DNA from: Chelatococcus composti
GTDB lineage: Bacteria > Pseudomonadota > Alphaproteobacteria > Rhizobiales > Beijerinckiaceae
Length of the DNA: 64,000 nucleotides
Direction: 5' to 3'
NCBI RefSeq assembly: GCF_014201415.1
Contig: NZ_JACHEH010000001.1
Location: 248,001 to 312,000 of the forward strand
In this document: in pieces, positions 16,473 through 24,402 of the stretch
How positions within the stretch are numbered: the stretch's first letter is position 1
Layout of the letters: each line of letters starts with the position of its first letter
Notes under the pieces: model-generated
Database searches by the model: none
The model's input: only the letters and a program-made list of their open reading frames with translations
Told to the model about the DNA's origin: nothing
Position numbers and translations under genes: made by a program

Positions 16473-16587
16473 TCTGCGGCTGGCGCACGGCGGGGGCAGC
16501 CCGCCGTGCGCCTCCGCTGCGGCCGTCGCGGCCGCCAAGAACACGAGGGCAAAAAAGCCCCGGTTCCATTTCCAGGGAGGCAATTCA

Positions 16588-17565
16588 ATGCTCAGGTTCA
16601 GCACATTTCTCGGCACGGCGCTCGCGGCTGCGGCGTTGGCCATCGCGCCTGCAACGGCGCAGACCGTGCTCCGTTCCGCAGACGTCCACCCGGACGGCTA
16701 CCCCACGGTCGAGGCCGTGAAGTACATGGGCTCCCTCATCAAGGAGGCCACCAACGGGCGTTACGACATCAAGGTCTTTGTGTCCGAGCAGCTCGGCAGC
16801 GAGAAGGACACCATCGAGCAGACGCGCTTCGGCGTGCTCGACCTCAACCGCGTCAACATGGCGCCATTCAACAACCTCATCCCCGAGACGGGGGTGCTTT
16901 CGCTGCCCTTCCTCTTCCGCTCGGTCGACCACATGCACAAGGTCGTCGACGGGCCGATCGGCGAGGAGATCCTCAAGGCCTTCGAGGCGCACGACCTCGT
17001 CGGGCTCGCCTTCTACGATTCCGGCGCGCGCAGCCTCTACACGACGAAAAAGCCGGTGCGCAGCCTCGAGGATGTGAAGGGGCTCAAGATCCGCGTGCAG
17101 CAGTCGGACCTCTTCATCGGCATGGTCAAGGCCATGGGCGGCAACCCGACGCCGATGCCCTACGGTGAGGTCTATTCGGCCCTGCAGACGGGCGTCATTG
17201 ACGGGGCCGAGAACAACTGGCCGAGCCTCGAGAGCTCCAAGCATTACGAGGTGGCGAAGTACTACACGCTCACCGAGCACTCCCTGTCGCCGGAAGTGCT
17301 CGTGATGTCCAAGAAGGTTTGGGACAAGCTCTCTCCCGAGGACCAGAAGATCTTCCGCGAGGCGGCCAGGAAGTCGGTCGCCAAGATGCGCGAGCTCTGG
17401 CAGGCGCGCGAGAAGAAGTCCGAGGAGATCGTGCGGCAGGCCGGCGTCGAGGTGATCCAGATCGACAAGAAGCCGTTCGAGGAGGCGATGAAGCCCTTCT
17501 ACGATTCCTTCGTGAAGGATCCCAAGCTGAAGGCGCTGGTCGAGCGGATCCGCGCGGTACAGTGA
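16588..17565 (+). CDS. TRAP transporter substrate-binding protein, DctP family
   Basis: A 325-residue periplasmic binding protein with a Sec signal peptide (residues 1-24, ending ATA) and a GGGAGG ribosome-binding site. Typical TRAP-P segments include LRSADVHPDGYPTVEAVKYM, the carboxylate-binding region near KIRVQQSDLF, and the stretch GVIDGAENNWPS. From its place in the kdu/uxu cluster the ligand is probably a uronate or a related sugar acid. Confidence 0.92.
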   Translation: MLRFSTFLGTALAAAALAIAPATAQTVLRSADVHPDGYPTVEAVKYMGSLIKEATNGRYDIKVFVSEQLGSEKDTIEQTRFGVLDLNRVNMAPFNNLIPETGVLSLPFLFRSVDHMHKVVDGPIGEEILKAFEAHDLVGLAFYDSGARSLYTTKKPVRSLEDVKGLKIRVQQSDLFIGMVKAMGGNPTPMPYGEVYSALQTGVIDGAENNWPSLESSKHYEVAKYYTLTEHSLSPEVLVMSKKVWDKLSPEDQKIFREAARKSVAKMRELWQAREKKSEEIVRQAGVEVIQIDKKPFEEAMKPFYDSFVKDPKLKALVERIRAVQ

Positions 17566-17629
17566 CAGCATCGGTCGAGCATCGCTCTCCGGGGTGCGCG
17601 TTCGCCGTCCGGTGAACGGCGCGCCCCCA

Positions 17630-17669
17630 CCGGTGTCGATGTCCGCGCCGGCGCGCGCATCGACACCGG
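17630..17669 (+). repeat. 12-bp inverted repeat between dctP and dctQ
   Basis: CCGGTGTCGATG (17630-17641) pairs perfectly with CATCGACACCGG (17658-17669) around a GC-rich 16-nt spacer. It is placed like the hairpins after aapJ and matP. It probably stabilises the upstream binding-protein message or limits read-through into the permease genes. Confidence 0.6.
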
Positions 17670-17710
17670 GACGCCGGGGACCGATGACGACGAACCGCTC
17701 CGGAGCGACC

Positions 17711-18244
17711 ATGACTGCGCTCTTCAAATCCCTGCACCGCCTGCTGTCCGCACTCTCGACAGCGGCGCTCTGGCTCTCCGCCGCCGGACTCGTGGCAATG
17801 ACAGCAGCCGTCGCCTGGCAGGTCTTCGGCCGCTACGCGCTCAACGACACGCCGAGCTGGACGGAACCGATCTCCCTCCTTCTCATGAGCTGGTTCATCC
17901 TTCTCGGTGCCGCAGTCGGCGTGCGCGAGAACTTCCATCTCGGGCTCGACATCGTGCGGTTTTTTGCGCCAGGGCGCGTGGCCCGCGTCATGGACGGGAT
18001 CAGCCTCCTCGCCATTGCGGGCTTCGGCATTGCCATGTCGTGGTTCGGCTCCACGCTCGTCGTCGGTACCTGGTCGGCCACCATTCCGGTGCTCGGTATC
18101 CCGGGCGGCATCGACTACCTGCCGCTTGTGGTCGGTGGCGCGCTCATCGCGCTCTTCGCCCTCGAGCGGCTCGTGGGGATGATCGCCTTTCCGCGGCAGG
18201 ACGTGGTGATCGCCCAGGCCGCTGCTGATCCGGAGGCGGGCTGA
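17711..18244 (+). CDS. TRAP transporter small permease, DctQ family
   Basis: A 177-residue, four-helix membrane protein. The signature VFGRYALNDTPSWTEPISLLLMSWFILLGAAVGVRENFHLGLD fits DctQ closely (core about residues 38-80). An alternative ATG at 17684 would add nine polar residues, and both have modest ribosome-binding sites. The stop overlaps the next start as TGATG. Confidence 0.9.
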   Translation: MTALFKSLHRLLSALSTAALWLSAAGLVAMTAAVAWQVFGRYALNDTPSWTEPISLLLMSWFILLGAAVGVRENFHLGLDIVRFFAPGRVARVMDGISLLAIAGFGIAMSWFGSTLVVGTWSATIPVLGIPGGIDYLPLVVGGALIALFALERLVGMIAFPRQDVVIAQAAADPEAG

Positions 18245-19524
18245 TGGAACTTTGGGTCCTGTTCGGAACGTTCCTTGGCCTGCTCGTGCTCGGCACGCCG
18301 GTCGCCTTCTGCCTCGGCATCGCCTCGCTGGCGACGGTGCTCTACATGGGCATGCCGCCCTTCATCGTCTTCCAGCGGCTCAATTCCGGCATCAATGCCT
18401 TCGCACTGATGGCCATCCCGTTCTTCGTCTATGCCGGTGACCTCATGGTGCGCGGCGGCATCGCCGGCAAGCTCGTGCGCCTCGCGGCCGCGCTCGTCGG
18501 CCACCTGCGCGGCGGGCTCGGGCAGGTCAACATCGTCGCCTCCACGCTCTTCGGCGGGGTCTCCGGCTCGGCGGTGGCAGATGCCTCGGCCGTCGGAGGA
18601 CTGATGATCCCGCAGATGCGCGAGCGCGGCTATGCCGCCGACTACGGCGTCAATGTTACGGTGACGTCGGCCATCATCGCGCTGATGATCCCGCCCTCGC
18701 ACAACATGATCATCTATTCGATGTCGGCGGGTGGGCGCATTTCGATCGCCGATCTCTTCACGGCCGGCATCATTCCGGGCCTGCTGCTCGCCATCGTGCT
18801 CATGGTGGCGGCCTATGTCGTCGCCCGGCGACGCGGCTATCCGGCCGGCACCTTTCCTGGATGGGGCGCCATGTTGCCGATCTTCGTCGGGGCGGTGCCG
18901 GGCATTCTTCTCATCGGCATCATTTTCGGCGGGGTTCGCTCGGGCGTGTTCACAGCCACCGAGAGCTCCTGCATCGCCGTCGTCTACGCGCTCGCCGTGA
19001 CGGTTCTCGTCTACCGCGGCATGGGGTGGCGGGATTTCCTGGATGCGACGTTCGGCGCCGTCCGCACGACGGCGATGGTGCTGCTCGTCATCGGCAGCGC
19101 CGCGTCCTTCGGCTGGCTGCTGGCGCTGCTGCAGGTGCCGACGGCGATGGTGGAGGGGATGCGTGCGCTCTCCGACAACCCCATCGTCATCTTCCTGCTC
19201 ATCAACCTCATTCTGCTGGTGCTTGGCTGCTTCATGGACATGGCGCCGCTGATCATCATCACGACACCGATCTTCCTGCCGGTCGTCACGGCCTTCGGCA
19301 TGGATCCGGTGCACTTCGGCGTCATCCTCATCCTCAACCTCGGCATCGGCCTGTGCACGCCGCCCGTGGGCTCGGTGCTCTTCGTCGGCTGTGCCATCGG
19401 CCGCATTGGTATCATGGAGGCGGTGCGGACCATCTGGCCGTTCTACGGGGCGTGCTTCGCAGTCCTGATGCTCGTCACCTACATCCCGGCGCTGTCGCTG
19501 TGGCTGCCGGCACTTTTCCGATAG
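18244..19524 (+). CDS. TRAP transporter large permease, DctM family
   Basis: A 426-residue, ~12-helix transporter subunit that couples substrate uptake to the sodium or proton gradient. Family features are the N-terminal LLVLGTPVAFCLGIASL, FGGVSGSAVADASAVGGLMIPQM and the IPPSHNMIIYS segment. It overlaps dctQ by one base, so the two membrane subunits are translationally coupled. Confidence 0.94.
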   Translation: MELWVLFGTFLGLLVLGTPVAFCLGIASLATVLYMGMPPFIVFQRLNSGINAFALMAIPFFVYAGDLMVRGGIAGKLVRLAAALVGHLRGGLGQVNIVASTLFGGVSGSAVADASAVGGLMIPQMRERGYAADYGVNVTVTSAIIALMIPPSHNMIIYSMSAGGRISIADLFTAGIIPGLLLAIVLMVAAYVVARRRGYPAGTFPGWGAMLPIFVGAVPGILLIGIIFGGVRSGVFTATESSCIAVVYALAVTVLVYRGMGWRDFLDATFGAVRTTAMVLLVIGSAASFGWLLALLQVPTAMVEGMRALSDNPIVIFLLINLILLVLGCFMDMAPLIIITTPIFLPVVTAFGMDPVHFGVILILNLGIGLCTPPVGSVLFVGCAIGRIGIMEAVRTIWPFYGACFAVLMLVTYIPALSLWLPALFR

Positions 19525-19576
19525 GAAGCAAACGCCATTCGCAATTGTGCGAGCACAAACGAAAACCGTCTTGCAG

Positions 19577-19609
19577 GTCATCCGGCGTGGTGAAACCATG
19601 CCGGATGAC
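19577..19609 (+). terminator. 15-bp stem hairpin after the TRAP operon
   Basis: GTCATCCGGC (19577-19586) pairs with GCCGGATGAC (19600-19609). The stem continues inward through GTGGT/ACCAT, with one G-U pair, to a GAA loop. It is the strongest structure between dctM and the M20 gene, ending just 17 bases before that start. No U-tract follows, so it could terminate in a Rho-assisted way or act on translation. Confidence 0.55.
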
Positions 19610-19626
19610 AGCGATCCGAGACGGTC

Positions 19627-20907
19627 ATGGCGATCCGGGACGTTTTGAGAGCCGTTGAAGACCGGCGCGACGATCTGGCGGCCCTGACGGCCGATCTGGT
19701 CCGCATCCCGACGGTCAACCCACCTGGCGAGAACTATCGCGACTGCGCTGAGTTTCTCGGCAACAGGCTCCGCCGCCGCGGCTTCGATGTCGTCTACGTC
19801 CGTGCCGAGGGAAGCCCCGGCGACAGCGACCGCTACCCGCGCTGGAATGTCGTGGCGCGCAAGGAGGGCAGCCGTCCGGGGCCCTGCGTCCACTTCAATT
19901 CCCATATCGACGTCGTCGAGCCGGGGGCGGGCTGGACCCGCAATCCCTTTGGCGGCGAGATGGAGGACGGCAGGGTCTACGGTCGCGGTGCCTGCGACAT
20001 GAAGGGCGGACTCGCGGCCTCGGTCGTCGCCGTGGAGGCGTTCATCGACCTCATGCCCGACTTTCCCGGCGCCATCGAGATCTCGGGCACGGCGGACGAG
20101 GAATCCGGCGGGTATGGCGGCGTCGCCTATCTCGCGGGCAAGGGCTTCTTCTCGAAGCCGCGCGTCGACCACGTCATCATCCCCGAACCGCTCAACAAGG
20201 ATTGCATCTGCCTCGGCCATCGCGGCGTGTGGTGGGCGAAGATCGAGACGAAAGGGCGGATCGCGCACGGCTCCATGCCCTTTCTCGGCGATTGCGCCGT
20301 GCGCCATATGGGGGCGCTGCTCCACGCCTTCGAGTGCGAGCTCATCCCGGTGCTCGCCGCACGCCGCACGGAGATGCCCGTGATCCCGCCGGGCGCGCGC
20401 AGCTCGACCCTCAACATCAACTCCATCCACGGCGGCCAGAGAGAGGATTATGAGGGCCTGCCCTCACCATGCGTGCCGGATTCCGCTCGCCTCGTCATCG
20501 ACCGCCGCTTCCTGATGGAGGAGCGCATCGAGGACGTGAAGGCCGAGGTGATCGGCATTCTCGACCGTCTGGCCGAGGAGCGGACGGATTTCTCCTACGC
20601 GATCGAGGACCTGTTCGAGGTGCTGCCGACCATGACGGACCGTGACGCGCCCGTCGTGCGGGCGGTCGCCACCGGCATCCGCGAGGTCATGGGCCGGGAG
20701 CCGAACTACGTCGTTTCGCCCGGCACCTACGACCAGAAGCACGTTGACCGCATCGGCCGGCTGAAGGACTGCATCGCCTATGGCCCCGGTATTCTCGACC
20801 TGGCGCACCAGCCCGACGAATATGTCGGCGTCGACGACATGGTCGATTCGGCGAAGGTCATGGCGCGCGCCTTGCACGAGCTCCTGACGGGTGGCAGCAG
20901 GGCGTGA
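19627..20907 (+). CDS. M20 family metallopeptidase / deacylase (ArgE/DapE type)
   Basis: A 426-residue di-zinc hydrolase of the acetylornithine deacetylase/desuccinylase family. Metal ligands and catalytic residues are visible: His93 and Asp95 (HIDVVEPG), Asp124 (CDMKGG), catalytic Glu158 and Glu159 (DEESGG), and a C-terminal DQKH. The dimerisation lid domain lies at about residues 195-310. It is followed within ~70 bases by a dipeptide-type ABC operon. It probably cleaves or deacylates the imported substrate; a true ArgE or DapE role is unlikely here. Confidence 0.88.
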   Translation: MAIRDVLRAVEDRRDDLAALTADLVRIPTVNPPGENYRDCAEFLGNRLRRRGFDVVYVRAEGSPGDSDRYPRWNVVARKEGSRPGPCVHFNSHIDVVEPGAGWTRNPFGGEMEDGRVYGRGACDMKGGLAASVVAVEAFIDLMPDFPGAIEISGTADEESGGYGGVAYLAGKGFFSKPRVDHVIIPEPLNKDCICLGHRGVWWAKIETKGRIAHGSMPFLGDCAVRHMGALLHAFECELIPVLAARRTEMPVIPPGARSSTLNINSIHGGQREDYEGLPSPCVPDSARLVIDRRFLMEERIEDVKAEVIGILDRLAEERTDFSYAIEDLFEVLPTMTDRDAPVVRAVATGIREVMGREPNYVVSPGTYDQKHVDRIGRLKDCIAYGPGILDLAHQPDEYVGVDDMVDSAKVMARALHELLTGGSRA

Positions 20908-20978
20908 GCGAGTCGCTTCGCCGCTGGTGCTGCCCGTCAGGGATCCGAGATGAACGTTGCGATGGAGGAGGGGCCGGT

Positions 20979-22478
20979 ATGTATCGCCGTCTGATGCAAT
21001 GCCTGGTGAGGGGGGCTGCCGCCGGCGCCGTGTCGGCGGGGCTCCTCCTCGGCACGCCGGCCCTTGCGGCGCGGACCGACATCGTTCTCGGCATCCGGCT
21101 GGAGCCACCGCACCTCGACCCGACTGCGGGCGCGGCGGCTGCAATTGCGGAGGTCGTCTACAACAACGTCTTCCAGGGGCTGACGCGCATCGACCGCGAC
21201 GGCTCGGTGAAGCCCTCGCTGGCCGAACGCTGGGACGTGTCGGAGGACGGCAAGGTCTATACCTTCCACCTGCGACAGGGCGTGAAGTTCCATGACGGCA
21301 CGACCTTCGACGCCGAGGACGTGAAGTTCTCGCTCGACAGGGCGCGCGCGGCCGACAGCGTCAATCCGCAGAAGGGCCTGTTCGAGCCCATCGAGACCGT
21401 CGAGGTGGTCGACCCACAGACGGTGCGGATCACCCTGAAGCGTCCGAGCGGGAACCTGCCGTTCAACCTCGGCTGGGCCGCGGCGGTCATCGTGGCGCCG
21501 GAGAGCGCGGCCGACAACAAGACGCAGCCGGTCGGTACCGGTCCCTTCAAGCTGGCCGAATGGGTCAAGGGAGACCACGTTACGTTGGTGCGCAACGACG
21601 ATTACTGGGGCGAGCCCGTCGCGCTGGAGAAGGCGACCTTCAAGATCATCGGCGACCCCACGGCCTCCTTCGCGGCCCTCATGGCCGGCGATGTCGATGC
21701 CTTCCCCCTCTTTCCCGCGCCGGAGAACGTGCCGCAGTTCGAGGCCGACCCGCGCTTCACGGTCGTCGTCGGCAATACCCAGGGCAAGACGGTCCTCGCC
21801 ATGAACAACGGCAGGAAGCCGTTCGACGACATCCGCGTGCGCCGGGCGATCTCCCATGCCGTCGACAGGCAGGCGCTGATCGAGGGGGCGATGCACGGTT
21901 ACGGCAAGCCCATCGGCTCGCATTTCGTGCCGCAGGACCGGGGGTATGTCGATCTCACTGGCAAGTATCCCTTCGATCCCGAGAAGGCGCGGGCACTGCT
22001 GAAGGAGGCGGGGGCGGAGAACCTGTCCGTGCAGCTCGTGCTGCCGCCGCCGGACTACGCGCGCCGCGGTGGCGAGGTGCTGGCATCCCAGCTGCGCAAC
22101 GTCGGCATCTCGGTCGAGATCGTGCCGATGGAATGGGCGCAGTGGCTGGGCGAGGTCTTCCGCAACAAGAATTTCGATATGACCGTCGTGAGCCACGTGG
22201 AGCCGCTCGACCTCGATATCTATGCCCGCGACGACTACTACTTCGGCTACAGGAACCCCGAATACCGGGCGCTCTACGAGCGTTTCGTCGCCTCGACGGA
22301 CGAGAACGAGCGGCTCGCGCTGCTGGGCACGCTGCAGGAGAAGCTGGCGGACGATGCGGTCAACGTCTGGCTGTTCCTGCTGCCGAAGATCGGCATCTGG
22401 GACGCGCGGCTCGAAGGGCTGTGGGAGAACACGCCCGTGCCCGCCAACGACCTGACGGGCGTGAAGTGGCGCGAGTAG
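20979..22478 (+). CDS. Dipeptide/oligopeptide ABC transporter binding protein
   Basis: A 499-residue extracytoplasmic binding protein (SBP_bac_5) with a signal peptide (about residues 1-30, ending ALAA) and a GGAGGAGGGG ribosome-binding site. The family motif is LAERWDVSEDGKVYTFHLRQGVKFHDG, near residues 75-105. It delivers peptide-like or other bulky polar ligands to the permeases at 22598 and 23542. The ligand is unknown, and the neighbouring M20 hydrolase suggests an acylated amino acid or peptide. Confidence 0.93.
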   Translation: MYRRLMQCLVRGAAAGAVSAGLLLGTPALAARTDIVLGIRLEPPHLDPTAGAAAAIAEVVYNNVFQGLTRIDRDGSVKPSLAERWDVSEDGKVYTFHLRQGVKFHDGTTFDAEDVKFSLDRARAADSVNPQKGLFEPIETVEVVDPQTVRITLKRPSGNLPFNLGWAAAVIVAPESAADNKTQPVGTGPFKLAEWVKGDHVTLVRNDDYWGEPVALEKATFKIIGDPTASFAALMAGDVDAFPLFPAPENVPQFEADPRFTVVVGNTQGKTVLAMNNGRKPFDDIRVRRAISHAVDRQALIEGAMHGYGKPIGSHFVPQDRGYVDLTGKYPFDPEKARALLKEAGAENLSVQLVLPPPDYARRGGEVLASQLRNVGISVEIVPMEWAQWLGEVFRNKNFDMTVVSHVEPLDLDIYARDDYYFGYRNPEYRALYERFVASTDENERLALLGTLQEKLADDAVNVWLFLLPKIGIWDARLEGLWENTPVPANDLTGVKWRE

Positions 22479-22597
22479 CAGTGACACAGGCGATGGCGCG
22501 GGGTGGTTCCCCGACGTCGTCCTCCTCTCGTCGAGGGCGGAAGGCGGGAGTTCGTGCCGCGCCGTCATCCGGGGCGGTGCGGGAGCCGGCCTGACCG

Positions 22598-23545
22598 ATG
22601 CTCACCTTTCTCGCCAGGCGCCTCGCATCACTGCTTGTCACGCTCGCCGTCGCCTCGGCCGTCATCTTCGCGGTGATGGAGGTGCTGCCGGGCGATCCGG
22701 CGGAGATCATGCTCGGCACCAACGCGCGGCCGGACACACTAGCGGCGCTGCGAGCCAATCTCGGGCTCGACCGGCCGGCGACGGAGCGCTACGTCGCTTG
22801 GGTCTCCGGCTTCTTGCAGGGTGATCTCGGTCGCAGCTACACTTATTCCGTCCCGGTCGGAGAGCTTGTCGCCCAGCGCCTGTGGGTCAGCCTGCCGCTC
22901 GCCGCCATCTCCCTGCTTCTCACCGTGCTCATCGCCATTCCGGTCGGCGCTATCGCCGCGGCACGGCGCAACAGGCCGGTCGACATCGGCATCATGGCGG
23001 CCACGCAGGTCGGCATCGCCGTGCCGAACTTCTGGTTCGCCATGCTGCTCGTCTTCGTCTTCGCGGTGAGCCTGCGTCTGCTGCCCGCCGGCGGTTTCCC
23101 CGGCTGGGGTGCGGGCCTGTGGCCGGCCCTGCGCTCCCTCATCCTGCCGGCCGTGGCGCTCGCGCTGCCACAGGCGTCGATTCTCGCCCGCGTGATGCGC
23201 TCCTCGCTCATCGACACGCTCGGGGAGGACTACATGCGCACGGCACGCGCCAAGGGCTTGAGCCGGAGCGAGGCCGTGCGGCGGCACGCGCTGCGCAATG
23301 CGCTGATCCCGGTGCTCACCATCATGGGCCTGCAATTCTCCTTCCTGCTCGCCGGCACCATCATCATCGAGAACGTCTTTTTCCTGCCGGGCCTCGGCCG
23401 TCTGGTCTTCCAGGCCATCACCCAGCGCGATCTCATCGTGGTCAAGAGCGTCGTGATGCTGCTCGTGGCGAGCGTGGTCATCGTCAATTTCCTCGTCGAG
23501 CTGGCCTATGCCGCGGTCGATCCGCGCCTGAGGAGGCGCGCATGA
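22598..23545 (+). CDS. Dipeptide-type ABC transporter permease, DppB family
   Basis: A 315-residue permease with six helices and the typical start (LTFLARRLASLLVTLAVASAVIF). The EAA loop is DYMRTARAKGLSRSEAVRRHALRNALIPV. About 120 bases separate it from the binding-protein gene, including a short CGGGG/CCCCG hairpin at 22499-22513. It overlaps the next gene by four bases (ATGA). Confidence 0.94.
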   Translation: MLTFLARRLASLLVTLAVASAVIFAVMEVLPGDPAEIMLGTNARPDTLAALRANLGLDRPATERYVAWVSGFLQGDLGRSYTYSVPVGELVAQRLWVSLPLAAISLLLTVLIAIPVGAIAAARRNRPVDIGIMAATQVGIAVPNFWFAMLLVFVFAVSLRLLPAGGFPGWGAGLWPALRSLILPAVALALPQASILARVMRSSLIDTLGEDYMRTARAKGLSRSEAVRRHALRNALIPVLTIMGLQFSFLLAGTIIIENVFFLPGLGRLVFQAITQRDLIVVKSVVMLLVASVVIVNFLVELAYAAVDPRLRRRA

Positions 23546-24399
23546 GCGCGGTCGTCGCCGGCAGGCAGGGCCTTGCCGCCCGTGCCCTCGGCCATCCGAG
23601 CTTCCTCGTGGGGGCGGCGATTTCGCTCGTGGTGGCGGCGACGGCTCTCCTGTCCTTCGTGTGGACGCCCCACGATCCGACGGTGCTCGACATCGGCCGC
23701 AAGCTCCAGCCACTCTCGGCGGCGCACTGGCTCGGCACCGACCAGTACGGCCGCGACGTGCTGTCGATGATCATGGGCGGAGCCGTCACCTCCATGGCCG
23801 TGTCGTTCGTCGCGGTGGGCATCGGCCTCGGGCTTGGTGTGCCGCTCGGGCTGCTCGCGGCCGGGCGGCGCGGGCCCGTCGGCGAGGCGGTGATGCGCGC
23901 CAACGATTTCGTCTTCGCGTTTCCGGCGCTCGTCATGGCCATCATGCTGCGGGACATCTTCGGGCCCGGCGCGCTCAACGCCATGGTCGCCATCGGCATA
24001 TTCAACGTGCCGGTTTTCGCGCGGCTCGCCTATGGCGCCGCATTGCCGCTGTGGACGCGCGAGTTCGTCATGGCGGCGCGTGTTGCCGGCAAGGGCAGGG
24101 GGCGCATCACCCTTGAGCACATCCTGCCCAATATGCTGAGCCTCATTATCGTGCAGGCCACCATCCAGCTTTCGCTCGGCGTGCTGGCCGAGGCCGCGCT
24201 GTCCTATGTCGGGCTTGGCGTTCAGCCGCCGGCGCCGAGCTGGGGGCGCATGCTCAACGAGGCCCAGACACTGATGGCCATTGCGCCGCGCCTTGCGCTG
24301 GTGCCGGGGCTCGCCATCGTCGTCACGGTGATGGGGCTCAACCTCCTCGGCGACGGCCTGCGCGACCTGCTCGACCCGCGCCTTGCCCGGGAGCGCTGA
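23542..24399 (+). CDS. Dipeptide-type ABC transporter permease, DppC family
   Basis: A 285-residue partner permease. It has the N-terminal helix and HWLGTDQYGRDVLSMIMGGAV diagnostic of DppC/OppC, then an EAA loop in EFVMAARVAGKGRGRITLEHILPN. The ATG at 23542 overlaps the dppB stop (ATGA), implying coupled translation. Confidence 0.94.
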   Translation: MSAVVAGRQGLAARALGHPSFLVGAAISLVVAATALLSFVWTPHDPTVLDIGRKLQPLSAAHWLGTDQYGRDVLSMIMGGAVTSMAVSFVAVGIGLGLGVPLGLLAAGRRGPVGEAVMRANDFVFAFPALVMAIMLRDIFGPGALNAMVAIGIFNVPVFARLAYGAALPLWTREFVMAARVAGKGRGRITLEHILPNMLSLIIVQATIQLSLGVLAEAALSYVGLGVQPPAPSWGRMLNEAQTLMAIAPRLALVPGLAIVVTVMGLNLLGDGLRDLLDPRLARER

Positions 24400-24402
24400 G
24401 CC

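Noticed and set aside
18115-20430. 771-codon minus-strand open frame
   Set aside because: It runs antisense across the TRAP dctM and M20 genes. Its composition is rich in Arg/His/Asp/Glu with no domains or hydrophobic pattern, the usual shadow of high-GC coding sequence.
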